Source: B73-G16 sp964611295 (lineage in GTDB: Bacteria; Desulfobacterota; B13-G15). Taken from it: a stretch of DNA of 64,000 nt. The position numbers and the translations under genes are program-made. Below the pieces are notes generated by a model that was given only the letters and a program-made list of their open reading frames with translations, did no database searches and was not told the DNA's origin. Location of the stretch: NCBI GenBank assembly GCA_964611295.1, contig CAZSWV010000001.1, positions 62,001 through 126,000 on the forward strand, given 5' to 3'. This document shows positions 34,549 to 42,444 of the stretch, one piece after another. Positions within the stretch are counted from its first letter, which is position 1. Every line of letters begins with the position of its first letter.

Positions 34549-35585
34549 ATCTTCCATTTGTTTTGAAGGCATTCCTTCACTGTTTGTATAAAAGGTTTGA
34601 TCTTGTAATAGTTTTCGTCTTCTCTTTGCTCGAAATCTAGCTGTAAGGCCAAATCTTTTTCGCAACAAAGTCTTAATACTTCAAAAACTGACCGTGAAAG
34701 GGCATAAGGATGATGCCCTCCTTCAAGGACGAAGACGACCTTACTGTTGCAGAGTTCTTCTGCTACCTTAAGCACAAGTTGGGTTAACCTTCCAAAGCCC
34801 TTTTCGCTAAGGTTCATGCCGCCCAAAGGGTCCAACTGGTGAGGGTCAAAGCCAGCCGATACGATTACAAGTTCGGGTTCAAATTCCGATGCCAGGGGCA
34901 GAAGGAGCCGGCGGAAGATATTGCTGTAGTCCACGTCAGTGCACCCTATGGGTAAAGGTACGTTTACCGTATAGCCTTTACCCTCGCCTTCACCCACTTC
35001 ATCAAAGTACCCCGAATCGGGAAAGAAGGGGTATTGATGGATTGAGAAGTATAATACCCGTGGATCGGCGTAAAAGATCTCTTGAGTACCGTTGCCGTGA
35101 TGTACATCCCAATCGACCACAAGTACCTTCTTGACTCCCAGGGCCTCTAAAGCGTACTTGGCTCCTATCGCAACACTGTTAAAGACACAAAAACCCATCC
35201 CTTTGTCCCTTGAGGCATGATGGCCAGGAGGTCTTACGAGGGCGAAGGCCATATTTAACTTTCCTTTAACGGTCTCTTCGACGGCCTTTATAACCCCTCC
35301 TGCGGCCAAGGCCGAAATCTCGAAACCACCTGGAGCAATCCATGTGTCCGGTGCAAGCCTCCCACCCTTTACCGAAAGCCCTCTGACTTCCTCTATATAC
35401 GCTTGGCCATGGACCAAGGCGAGTTCTTCAGTAGAAGCCATCCTCGGTTCGATCAAATGGTACCATCCCCCACCCTTTAGCTGTTCGTAAAGGTGTGCGA
35501 TCCTTTCAGGGTTTTCAGGGGAAAAGGGAGCGGTTTCATAAGTGAGGAAACGCTCATCTAAAACAAGACCAAGGTATTTGGCCAT
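34545..35585 (-). CDS. acuC: Histone deacetylase-family lysine deacetylase, AcuC-like
   Basis: Zinc-dependent deacetylase of the HDAC/AcuC superfamily. RPPGHHASRDKGMGFC carries the active-site His pair, VDWDVHHGNGTQEIF the zinc Asp/His, and VSAGFDPHQLDPLGG the second zinc Asp; EGGHHPYAL is near the end. I use the ATG at 35585; a TTG at 35591 that overlaps the upstream stop (TTGA) is possible. About 346 residues. Together with the GNAT gene upstream and the divergent CBS-ACT gene it forms an Acu-type module, which in Bacillus controls acetyl-CoA synthetase by lysine acetylation. Confidence 0.82.
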   Translation of the reverse strand: MAKYLGLVLDERFLTYETAPFSPENPERIAHLYEQLKGGGWYHLIEPRMASTEELALVHGQAYIEEVRGLSVKGGRLAPDTWIAPGGFEISALAAGGVIKAVEETVKGKLNMAFALVRPPGHHASRDKGMGFCVFNSVAIGAKYALEALGVKKVLVVDWDVHHGNGTQEIFYADPRVLYFSIHQYPFFPDSGYFDEVGEGEGKGYTVNVPLPIGCTDVDYSNIFRRLLLPLASEFEPELVIVSAGFDPHQLDPLGGMNLSEKGFGRLTQLVLKVAEELCNSKVVFVLEGGHHPYALSRSVFEVLRLCCEKDLALQLDFEQREDENYYKIKPFIQTVKECLQNKWKI

Positions 35586-35587
35586 CT

Positions 35588-36046
35588 TCAATCTTCGAGT
35601 TTCATCTCTAGGTGAACCATCTCGCCTTTGGAAAAACCCATTTTAGCAAAAAACCTTATTAAATCCCACGATTTCCAATGGACTAAGGTGTAAACGGTCT
35701 TTATGCCGATCTTTCGCAAGTTCTCGGTTAAACGTTTAAACAGCATGGTGGCAATACCTTTTCCCTGATAATCGGGATGTACCCCAAGGGTATCTATCCA
35801 CGCTACAGTGTCAGGCACTCCGTATTCCCATCCTGCCACTTCTCCAATGATGAATCCCACCACCTTCCCCTCCACTTCAGCCACAAGACATGTCATAGGC
35901 GACCTTTCACCTACTACTTCTATACGCATAAGCCAATAGTCCTTCCTCTCCCTTCCTATGATAAGCCTCTCTATTTCCGCTATGTCCTCTACGTCCTTGT
36001 AATGTAAGGCCCTTATCTTTACCTGTTTTTCTTCAACTGTACTCAT
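35588..36046 (-). CDS. GNAT-family N-acetyltransferase, AcuA-like by context
   Basis: Single GNAT domain of about 152 residues. VKIRALHYKDVEDIAEIER opens the fold, and LGVHPDYQGKGIATMLFKRL is the acetyl-CoA pyrophosphate loop. I start at the ATG at 36046 (MSTVEEKQ); the 13 residues upstream would overlap the promoter. No Shine-Dalgarno is visible and the -10 box ends 11 bases before the ATG, so the mRNA may be nearly leaderless. It overlaps or abuts the deacetylase gene. A role as the protein acetylase opposing AcuC is inferred from position; RimI-like or small-molecule acetylation is possible. Confidence 0.7.
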   Translation of the reverse strand: MSTVEEKQVKIRALHYKDVEDIAEIERLIIGRERKDYWLMRIEVVGERSPMTCLVAEVEGKVVGFIIGEVAGWEYGVPDTVAWIDTLGVHPDYQGKGIATMLFKRLTENLRKIGIKTVYTLVHWKSWDLIRFFAKMGFSKGEMVHLEMKLED

Positions 36047-36057
36047 CACTTTTAGTG

Positions 36058-36085
36058 AGAATAGCCGAAATTTCCAGCTTGTCAA
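36058..36085 (-). promoter_or_regulatory. Promoter of the GNAT-deacetylase unit
   Basis: On the minus strand TTGACA (36085-36080), 16-base spacer, TATTCT (36063-36058). It faces away from the CBS gene promoter. Confidence 0.6.
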
Positions 36086-36094
36086 AGTTTTTCC

Positions 36095-36122
36095 TTGAAA
36101 AGGTCACGATAAATGCTAAAAT
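36095..36122 (+). promoter_or_regulatory. Promoter of the CBS-ACT gene
   Basis: TTGAAA (36095-36100), 16-base spacer, TAAAAT (36117-36122), 29 bases before the ATG. Together with the minus-strand promoter nine bases away it forms a compact divergent control region. Confidence 0.65.
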
Positions 36123-36151
36123 TTTTAAAAAGTCCGTAAGGAGGTATTTCG

Positions 36152-36796
36152 ATGTTGATTAGAGACATTATGACCACCAATGTTATAACGGTTTCCCCCG
36201 ACACTTTGATGGTAGAAGCGGGAAGGATTATGGAGTTTCATAATATACAGCGCTTACCTGTAGTAGAGAAGGGGAAACTTGTCGGCATCGTGACCAAGAA
36301 CCGTTTACTTCGGTATTATCCTTCACAAGCCACTTCTTTGAGCCACTGGGAATTAAACTACCTTTTGGCCAAGATAAAGGTAAAAGATATCATGAGAAAG
36401 GAACTTGTGACCGTACCACCTGATATCACCGTGGAACAGGCAATAGCCATAGCCCAGAAGAACCGCGTAGGTTCTTTGCTTGTTGTAGAGGACGGTAAGC
36501 TCGTCGGCATAGCTACCACTAATGATTTCTTTTACAAGATCTTGAATCCCTTAATGGGGATAGGGGAGGAAGGAGAAAGGGTCATCGTATACAATGCTGC
36601 CGATCCAGAGTCCACTAAGAAGGTGATGGAGTGCGTAGAGCGTAGTGGTAAAAAGTTGAAGAGCTTTTGTTCTTTACCTTCTGCAGAAGGGGGGTTCCAT
36701 TTGGTGTTGCAGTTTGCAGATGAAGATGTAAGTAGCCTTTTAGATGACTTGAAGAAGTTAGGGTTTTCGGCAAGTATAAGGCCTCATAAGGCTTAA
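36152..36796 (+). CDS. acuB: CBS-domain protein with C-terminal ACT-like domain, AcuB-like
   Basis: 214 residues. The first CBS motif is IRDIMTTNVITVSPDTLMVE (residues 3-22), the second KVKDIMRKELVTVPPDITVE (near 76), each ending in a VVE.GKLVGI strand. The last 75 residues look like an ACT fold (VIVYNAADPESTKKVMECVE). Two CBS plus ACT is the AcuB layout, a likely adenylate sensor. Lying back to back with GNAT and AcuC-type genes, it completes an acuABC-like set. Good ribosome site (AAGGAGG). Confidence 0.78.
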   Translation: MLIRDIMTTNVITVSPDTLMVEAGRIMEFHNIQRLPVVEKGKLVGIVTKNRLLRYYPSQATSLSHWELNYLLAKIKVKDIMRKELVTVPPDITVEQAIAIAQKNRVGSLLVVEDGKLVGIATTNDFFYKILNPLMGIGEEGERVIVYNAADPESTKKVMECVERSGKKLKSFCSLPSAEGGFHLVLQFADEDVSSLLDDLKKLGFSASIRPHKA

Positions 36797-36818
36797 ATAA
36801 GTAAGGAGGCAAAGGACC

Positions 36819-37730
36819 ATGTATGAGAAGATCCTAGTACCTCTCGATGGTTCTATGTATGCAGAAAACGTGCTCCCTTTTGTGGAGAGCGTAGCGAAGA
36901 GGTTAGGCAGCGAGGTCATTTTGCTTTCGGTCTTCTCTGAGGACAAAAGGGCCCTAGATCGTCCGCTTAGGGCTTATTTGGAAAAAAGGGCTTCAGAGCT
37001 TGAGTCCCTTGGGGTTAAGGCGAGTGGGATATTGCTTTACGGCGAAGACCCTGCTGAAGAGATAGTTACCTTTGCTGAGAAGTCTAACGTAAGCCTTATA
37101 GCCCTTTCTGCTTATGGCAAACCCGGTACACGCTGGCGGTTAGGAGGAGTTCCAGCCAAGATCCTCCAGGGCACACGTATCCCAGTGCTTCTTACTCGAA
37201 CCCTTTCCTTTGAGGAGGCCCTTGAGCAACGCAATTTTTCAAAGGTGTTGATTCCGCTTGACGGCTCAAAAGCAGCAGAGGAAATCTTGGGGTACGTAGA
37301 GGGGTTCATAAGGGGTGCGGACTCGGAGCTAGTCCTCCTACATGTCCTTGAGCCCTTACAGGTTCCTAGTTATGTAGAGTCCATTATCGAATCAGCCCTA
37401 ACGCCCGAAGAAAGGGAACACTGGAAGGAAAAAAAGGAAAAAGAAAGGCAAGAGCACGCCTTGGGATATTTGGAAGAAGTAGCCGATGCCCTAAGGGATA
37501 AGGGGTTGAAGGTGAAGGAGGTGCTTAAAATAGGGGACATTGCCGAAGAGATCCTTTCGACTGCGGAAGAGGAAAGGGTAAGCCTTCTTGCCATATCAAG
37601 CCATGGGCAACAATCGGGAATTACGCGGTGGCTATTTGGGGACGTTGCCATAAAGGTCATAGAAGGAGCCAGTCGGCCCTTATTCCTCTTACCAAGAAGA
37701 AAAGGGTTCTTCTTCGCAGAATACCATTGA
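36819..37730 (+). CDS. Tandem universal stress protein (two UspA domains)
   Basis: 303 residues with two Usp domains. The first opens YEKILVPLDGSMYAENVLP, the second near residue 140 with FSKVLIPLDGSKAAEEIL. The ATP-binding motif is decayed in the first (YGKPGTRWRLGGVPAKIL) and better kept in the second (SSHGQQSGITRWLFGDVAI). It follows the AcuB-like gene by 22 bases with AAGGAGG, so probably shares its transcript. Nucleotide-sensing stress role by family. Confidence 0.88.
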   Translation: MYEKILVPLDGSMYAENVLPFVESVAKRLGSEVILLSVFSEDKRALDRPLRAYLEKRASELESLGVKASGILLYGEDPAEEIVTFAEKSNVSLIALSAYGKPGTRWRLGGVPAKILQGTRIPVLLTRTLSFEEALEQRNFSKVLIPLDGSKAAEEILGYVEGFIRGADSELVLLHVLEPLQVPSYVESIIESALTPEEREHWKEKKEKERQEHALGYLEEVADALRDKGLKVKEVLKIGDIAEEILSTAEEERVSLLAISSHGQQSGITRWLFGDVAIKVIEGASRPLFLLPRRKGFFFAEYH

Positions 37731-38932
37731 GGCAAAACACAACTACCCTCGATACCTTTAGGAAGATCACCTTATTGATATTCGCCCTAAGTATCCCTTT
37801 GACCAAGACAGGAAGCCTTCTTGCGATGGCATTTGTTGGCTTTTTTGCCTTTAGGCAAAAATTTAGAAGGTCTTCTTTTTTTAGGGATCTGAGGAAGGAT
37901 TTTGTCTTTTGGGGGCTAGTTTTGTTCGTTCTGGTCTTTTGGCTAGGGCTTCTTTGGACGGAGGATTTAGAGAGTGGGTTGAGGGTTTGTAGGAGGGTTT
38001 CGTGGGCCTTGGTTGTTTATGTCTTGTGTCGTGGTGTTTTTAAAGGGTCTGAGGAGGGGTTTTTAGGGGTAGTGGGCTTTGTAGGGGGCGTAGGGATTTT
38101 GGACCTATTGGCTTTGGGGAAGTTTTTAGGTGTGGGGCGAGCTTCTGCCTTTGAGTTTCCAAGTGTGGTCCTTATGAACCCCATTTGGTTTGGAAACCTT
38201 TCGGCGCTTGGGATCTATGGCGCATTGGTCCTCCTTTTGAGGTCTTCGGGGAGGAGTAGGTTTTTTTGGGCCTTTCTGCTAGGCCTTGGCGTTTTAGGGG
38301 TGGTTTTAGCCAATTCGAGGGGGCCTCTATTGGCCTGTATAGGGGCTTTTTTTTCAGCTTTTGTTTTCCGTTCAAAAGGCGCCTTCCCCAGGAAGATGTT
38401 GTCTTTGCTTTTGGGGGTACTTCTGATTTCTATATGGACTGTTCCACAAATCCACCAAAAGTTCTTGCAGGTTTTGGAGGAGGTAAAGGGGTTTTTCGAA
38501 CAGGGGGAAGTGACGACCTCCATAGGGGGACGCTTGGGGATGTGGAGTATGTGTTTTGAGATGTTCAAGCGCTCTCCTCTTTTGGGGATAGGCACCGGCG
38601 ATTACGAGTTAGAGATAAAGAGGCTTGTACCCTTACAGTGGCAAGGGATCCTTGAATACAACCAGCCTCATAGCATCTACTTTTATTCCCTTGCCTTACA
38701 TGGCATATTGGGGATAGTAGCCTTGTCCGTCCTTTTCTTCGTGGCCCTTAAGGAGTTCACAACAAGGGCGAAACATGGGGATCCTTTGGCACTTTTTTCT
38801 TCGATGGTCCTTATACATTACCTTGTGGCAGGGCTCACAGAGACCCTCTTTAAGATACATGTCTTAGTAGTGGCCTTTGGCTTTGCGTTAGGGGCTTCTC
38901 GGGCACATGGAAAGGGAGAGTTGGATGTTTAG
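37727..38932 (+). CDS. O-antigen ligase/polymerase-type membrane protein (WaaL/Wzy family)
   Basis: Polytopic protein of about 401 residues with ten to twelve membrane helices. The loop VLANSRGPLLACIG and the large periplasmic-loop segment SPLLGIGTGDYELEIK ... NQPHSIYFYSLALHGILG are typical of the O-antigen ligase domain, where the His is needed for ligation. I start at TTG 37727, which overlaps the Usp stop as TTGA; the longer frame reads 99 bases through the Usp gene. It joins O-antigen (or polymerises glycans) on the periplasmic face and supports an LPS-bearing cell. RNase P RNA begins 11 bases after it. Confidence 0.78.
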   Translation: MRQNTTTLDTFRKITLLIFALSIPLTKTGSLLAMAFVGFFAFRQKFRRSSFFRDLRKDFVFWGLVLFVLVFWLGLLWTEDLESGLRVCRRVSWALVVYVLCRGVFKGSEEGFLGVVGFVGGVGILDLLALGKFLGVGRASAFEFPSVVLMNPIWFGNLSALGIYGALVLLLRSSGRSRFFWAFLLGLGVLGVVLANSRGPLLACIGAFFSAFVFRSKGAFPRKMLSLLLGVLLISIWTVPQIHQKFLQVLEEVKGFFEQGEVTTSIGGRLGMWSMCFEMFKRSPLLGIGTGDYELEIKRLVPLQWQGILEYNQPHSIYFYSLALHGILGIVALSVLFFVALKEFTTRAKHGDPLALFSSMVLIHYLVAGLTETLFKIHVLVVAFGFALGASRAHGKGELDV

Positions 38933-38942
38933 TTTTTAAAAA

Positions 38943-39304
38943 GGGGGTCGGTCAGGTGGCCGCCGGAGGCACGGCTTCCGGAGGAAAGTCCGGGCTCCAG
39001 AGGGCAGGACGCCGGGTAACTCCCGGAGGGGGTAACCCCTGGAAAGTGCCACAGAAAACAGACCGCCTCGGCTTTGCCGGGGTAAGGGTGAAAAGGTGGG
39101 GTAAGAGCCCACCGCCTGCCTCCGAGAGGAGGCAGGGCACGGTAAACCCCGTCCGGAGCAAGGCCATGTAGGGGGGCTTAAAAGGGTGGCCCGCCCGATG
39201 CCCCTGGGTAGGCCGCTTGAGCGGTTGGGTGACCAACCGCCCAGACTAATGGCCACCGCCCCTTGAACCCAAGGGGAACAGAACCCGGCTTATGACCGGC
39301 CCCC
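38943..39304 (+). ncRNA. rnpB: RNase P RNA, type A
   Basis: Catalytic RNA that matures tRNA 5' ends. The P1 helix pairs GGGGGTCGGTCA (38943-38954) with TGACCGGCCCCC (39293-39304). The universally conserved blocks are present: GAGGAAAGTCCGGGCT near 38981, ACAGAAA near 39051, and near the 3' end AGACTAATG (39243) and ACAGAACCCGGCTTA (39279). About 362 bases and GC rich, as in thermophiles. An ATTTTGTTTTT tract right after P1 probably ends transcription. All open frames in this stretch are artefacts. No separate promoter is obvious; it may use one inside the preceding gene. Confidence 0.96.
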
Positions 39305-39332
39305 ATTTTGTTTTTCTGCGTTCTGAGCGTCT

Positions 39333-39920
39333 ATGAAGGAAGTGCTGCTTGCCTTTATTCCTATCTTTGTAGCTATGGATGCGGTAGGTGTTTTGCCCTT
39401 TTTCCTTTCCTTCACCGAAGGGATGGATGAGGAAAAGAGGAGACATGTCATCAGGGATTCCATCTTCACCGCCTTTAGCGTAGGCGTTGGGTTTTTGTTA
39501 TTGGGGAAAATAGTATTTCGTTTTTTAGGTGTAACGGTTTCGGACTTCAAGGTGGGTGGAGGGTTGATCCTCTTGATAGTGGCGGTGCGGGATATCCTTT
39601 TTGCCGAAAAAGGGCAGAGGCCTCCAGGTGAAACGATAGGGGTTGTGCCCTTAGGCGTGCCCCTAATAGTCGGCCCGGCGGTGATGACTACCTTGTTGAT
39701 CTGCCATGACCTTTATGGTTTTTGGATCACCTTGCTTTCCTTTATGGCAAACCTGGGCTTTACCTGGTTTGTCTTCAAAGAGGCAGAAAAGCTTACAAGG
39801 GTCCTCGGCGAAAGTGGGATAAGAGGCGTGGCCAAGGTCACAAGCCTTCTTTTGGCAGCCATAGCAGTGATGATGATACGCAAGGGATTAATGGAAATGA
39901 TGGGGCTTAAGGGTGGATGA
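39333..39920 (+). CDS. MarC-family integral membrane protein
   Basis: 195 residues with six membrane segments. FIPIFVAMDAVGVLPFFLS at the start, KVGGGLILLIVAVRDILF and VPLGVPLIVGPAVMTTLLI are MarC motifs. The family is not shown to export antibiotics; function is unknown. No clear ribosome site precedes the ATG, which lies 28 bases after the RNase P RNA. Confidence 0.85.
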   Translation: MKEVLLAFIPIFVAMDAVGVLPFFLSFTEGMDEEKRRHVIRDSIFTAFSVGVGFLLLGKIVFRFLGVTVSDFKVGGGLILLIVAVRDILFAEKGQRPPGETIGVVPLGVPLIVGPAVMTTLLICHDLYGFWITLLSFMANLGFTWFVFKEAEKLTRVLGESGIRGVAKVTSLLLAAIAVMMIRKGLMEMMGLKGG

Positions 39921-39950
39921 AGCCGTTGGCCTTCGGTTGGGTTTTTGTGT

Positions 39951-39956
39951 TATAAA
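39951..39956 (+). promoter_or_regulatory. Candidate -10 box of the nitrilase-like gene
   Basis: TATAAA ends nine bases before the ATG at 39966, and no Shine-Dalgarno is visible. TTGGCC at 39926 is a poor -35 at 19-base spacing. If used, the transcript would be nearly leaderless. Confidence 0.35.
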
Positions 39957-39965
39957 ACCTTTTCC

Positions 39966-40772
39966 ATGAAGGTAGCCGCAATACAACTTGAAAGTACCAA
40001 AGACAAGCAACAGAACCTTCAGAGGGCTTTGTACTTGGCTTCCATAGCGGTTGAAAGGGGGGCGAACTTCCTCTGTTTCCCCGAGCTTTTCCCTACCCAT
40101 TGGTTTCCAGCAGAAGTGGACAAAGAGGCTTTTAAACTAGCAGAGCCTTTAGATGGTCCGCTAATGAACGAAATGAAGTCCTTTGCCCAAAGGTACGGGG
40201 TGAGCTTGGTTGTTCCCTTTTTCGAGGAAGCATCAGGTAAATTTTTCAATTCTGCAGCAGTGATCTCCTCCAGAGGCGAAGTAGTAGGGGTATACCGGAA
40301 GGTCCACCTTCCAGAGATACCCCTTTGGGAAGAAAGGGCTTACTTTGAACCAGGAGATAGTTTTCCGGTATTTGAAGTAGATGGCGTCAAGGTGGGTATC
40401 CAGCTGTCCTGGGATAACCTTTTCCCTGAGGGGCCCAGGATCCTGGGGCTTAAAGGGGCCCAGGTGCTCTTTGCCCCCACGGCCTGTGCCTTTAGGACCC
40501 AACAGAGGTGGTTAAAACTCTTGTCTGGCCATGCCATATGCAACGGCTTTTTTGTGGTGAGGGTTAATAGGGTAGGGAAGGAGAGGCACCAATACTTTTA
40601 CGGGATGAGTTTTTTCCTAAATCCGGATGGGGAGCTTTTGACAGAGCCCGCAGGGGTTGAAGAAGGGGTACTTTTGGCCGAGATGGATTTGACGGAGGTA
40701 AAAAGGACTAGGCGTAAGTGGTATCTTTTCAGCGATAGGAGACCAGACCTCTATAGGGAGCTACTGCCATGA
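39966..40772 (+). CDS. Carbon-nitrogen hydrolase (nitrilase fold) lacking the catalytic cysteine
   Basis: 268 residues resembling N-carbamoylputrescine amidase or beta-ureidopropionase. Catalytic Glu40 (CFPELFPTHWF) and Lys112 (YRKVHLPEIPLW) are present, but the nucleophile position, normally Cys in xxCWDxxxPE, is Ser148 (IQLSWDNLFPEG; codon TCC at 40407-40409). The rest of the fold is intact, so this is a natural Cys-to-Ser variant or a pseudoenzyme. I start at ATG 39966 (MKVAAIQLES); seven residues upstream are atypical. It overlaps argS by ATGA. Confidence 0.82.
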   Translation: MKVAAIQLESTKDKQQNLQRALYLASIAVERGANFLCFPELFPTHWFPAEVDKEAFKLAEPLDGPLMNEMKSFAQRYGVSLVVPFFEEASGKFFNSAAVISSRGEVVGVYRKVHLPEIPLWEERAYFEPGDSFPVFEVDGVKVGIQLSWDNLFPEGPRILGLKGAQVLFAPTACAFRTQQRWLKLLSGHAICNGFFVVRVNRVGKERHQYFYGMSFFLNPDGELLTEPAGVEEGVLLAEMDLTEVKRTRRKWYLFSDRRPDLYRELLP

Positions 40773-42433
40773 TGAAAACGAGGATAAAGGAGCTTCTATT
40801 GGAATCCATAAAAAGGGCCCAGGAAAAAGGACATTTGCCAGTGGTTGAGGTTCCCCTTGCTTTTTCCTTAGAAAGGCCCCCACAGGAGGACTATGGGGAT
40901 TATGCCACAAATGTGGCCTTTTTGCTTGCATCACGCATGGGCAAAAAGCCCTCTGAGGTGGCGGAGGTCCTCCTCAAGCACCTGCCTTCCTCTAAAGAGG
41001 TGAGGGAGGTCCAAGTTGCAGGGCAAGGGTATTTGAACTTCTTCGTGGAAGAGGCTTTTTGGTTTTCTAAGGTAAAGGAAGCTTGTGCTTTGGAGGAAAG
41101 ATATGGTCGGTCAGAGAAGAGGCAAAAGAGGGTGTTGATAGAATTCGTCAGTGCGAACCCTACCGGCCCCTTACATATAGGTCATGGAAGGATAGCCGCC
41201 TTTGGAGATGCGTTGGCCAGGCTTTTAGAATGGGTGGGATATGACGTCGAGAAGGAGTATTACGTTAACGACGTAGGAACCCAAATGGAGCTTTTGGGTA
41301 AGTCAGTATTTGCAAGGTATATGGAGCTGAAAGGTAAGGAGTACCCCTTTCCAGAGGACGGTTACAGAGGGGGGTACATCTTTGATGTAGCAAGAGAACT
41401 CGAGCGTCGGTACGGGGATGAGCTAATCGCAATGAGCGAAGAAGAAGCCTTGAAGGTTTCTAAAGAGGTGGCCGAAGAGGTGATAATGGAGTGGATAAGA
41501 GAAGAGCTATCTGCCTTTGGCGTTCGCTTCGACCGCTACGTTTACGAAAAAGACCTTTATGCTCAAGGGAAAGTAGAGGCGGTTTTAAGGGCCTTACATA
41601 CAAAAGGTTTTCTCTACCAGCAGGAAGGAGCGGTTTGGTTCAAAAGCACCGCCTTTGGTGACGAAAAGGACAGGGTAGTTATAAGGGCTTCAGGGACGAC
41701 CACGTATTTTGCTTCTGACATAGCCTATCACCTTGATAAGTTTCAGAGGGGTTATGACCTGATTTTAGACATCTGGGGGGCAGATCACCATGGCTATGTC
41801 AAAAGGCTTGAAGCAGCTGTTAGGTCTTTGGGATATGATGCAGATAGGCTGAAGGTGATCCTAGTGCAGTTGGTAAACCTTTTAAGGGGTGGAAAAAGGG
41901 TCTCCATGTCAACAAGGGCAGGGGAATTCACGGCCCTACGCGAGGTGATGGAAGAAGTAGGGGTAGATGCCACGAGGTTCTTTATGCTCCTTAGGAGGGC
42001 TGAAAGCCCTTTGGACTTCGACCTAGAGCTTGCGAAGGCCCAAAGTGAAGAAAACCCAGTTTATTACGTACAGTATGCACATGCACGGATATCGAGTATC
42101 TTCAAAAAAGCCCAGGAGAGGAAGATACAGGTCCCTAACTTAGCAGAGGTTGACCTTTCTCCCTTGAGATTGCCTGAAGAAAGGTCATTAGCCAAGATGG
42201 TGGGGATATTCCCGGAGATATTGGAAGAGGCCGCCCAAAACCTTGAGCCCCATCCCTTAACTGTTTACCTCTTGTCCTTGGCTAAGGCCTTTCACGGTTA
42301 CTATAATAGGCACAGGGTCTTAGGAGCTGAGGAAGGGCTTTTGAAGGCAAGACTGGCTTTGATTTATGCTGTGAAGACGGTAATAAAAAATGGCCTTTAC
42401 ATCTTAGGGGTTAAGGCCCCTGAGGAGATGTGA
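40769..42433 (+). CDS. argS: Arginyl-tRNA synthetase
   Basis: Class I synthetase of 554 residues. The N-terminal Add-1 domain is followed by the HIGH motif in SANPTGPLHIGHGRIAAFGD near residue 130. The signature block EYYVNDVGTQM follows, and GKRVSMSTRAGEF stands in the KMSKS position, as usual for ArgRS. The C-terminal DALR domain has YVQYAHARISSIF. Starts ATGATG, overlapping the nitrilase-like stop. Confidence 0.96.
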   Translation: MMKTRIKELLLESIKRAQEKGHLPVVEVPLAFSLERPPQEDYGDYATNVAFLLASRMGKKPSEVAEVLLKHLPSSKEVREVQVAGQGYLNFFVEEAFWFSKVKEACALEERYGRSEKRQKRVLIEFVSANPTGPLHIGHGRIAAFGDALARLLEWVGYDVEKEYYVNDVGTQMELLGKSVFARYMELKGKEYPFPEDGYRGGYIFDVARELERRYGDELIAMSEEEALKVSKEVAEEVIMEWIREELSAFGVRFDRYVYEKDLYAQGKVEAVLRALHTKGFLYQQEGAVWFKSTAFGDEKDRVVIRASGTTTYFASDIAYHLDKFQRGYDLILDIWGADHHGYVKRLEAAVRSLGYDADRLKVILVQLVNLLRGGKRVSMSTRAGEFTALREVMEEVGVDATRFFMLLRRAESPLDFDLELAKAQSEENPVYYVQYAHARISSIFKKAQERKIQVPNLAEVDLSPLRLPEERSLAKMVGIFPEILEEAAQNLEPHPLTVYLLSLAKAFHGYYNRHRVLGAEEGLLKARLALIYAVKTVIKNGLYILGVKAPEEM

Positions 42434-42444
42434 GATAACAGAAA

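Noticed and set aside
38936..39256. Open frames on both strands in the GC-rich region after the O-antigen ligase
   Set aside because: The region is RNase P RNA; the frames are by-products of its base composition.
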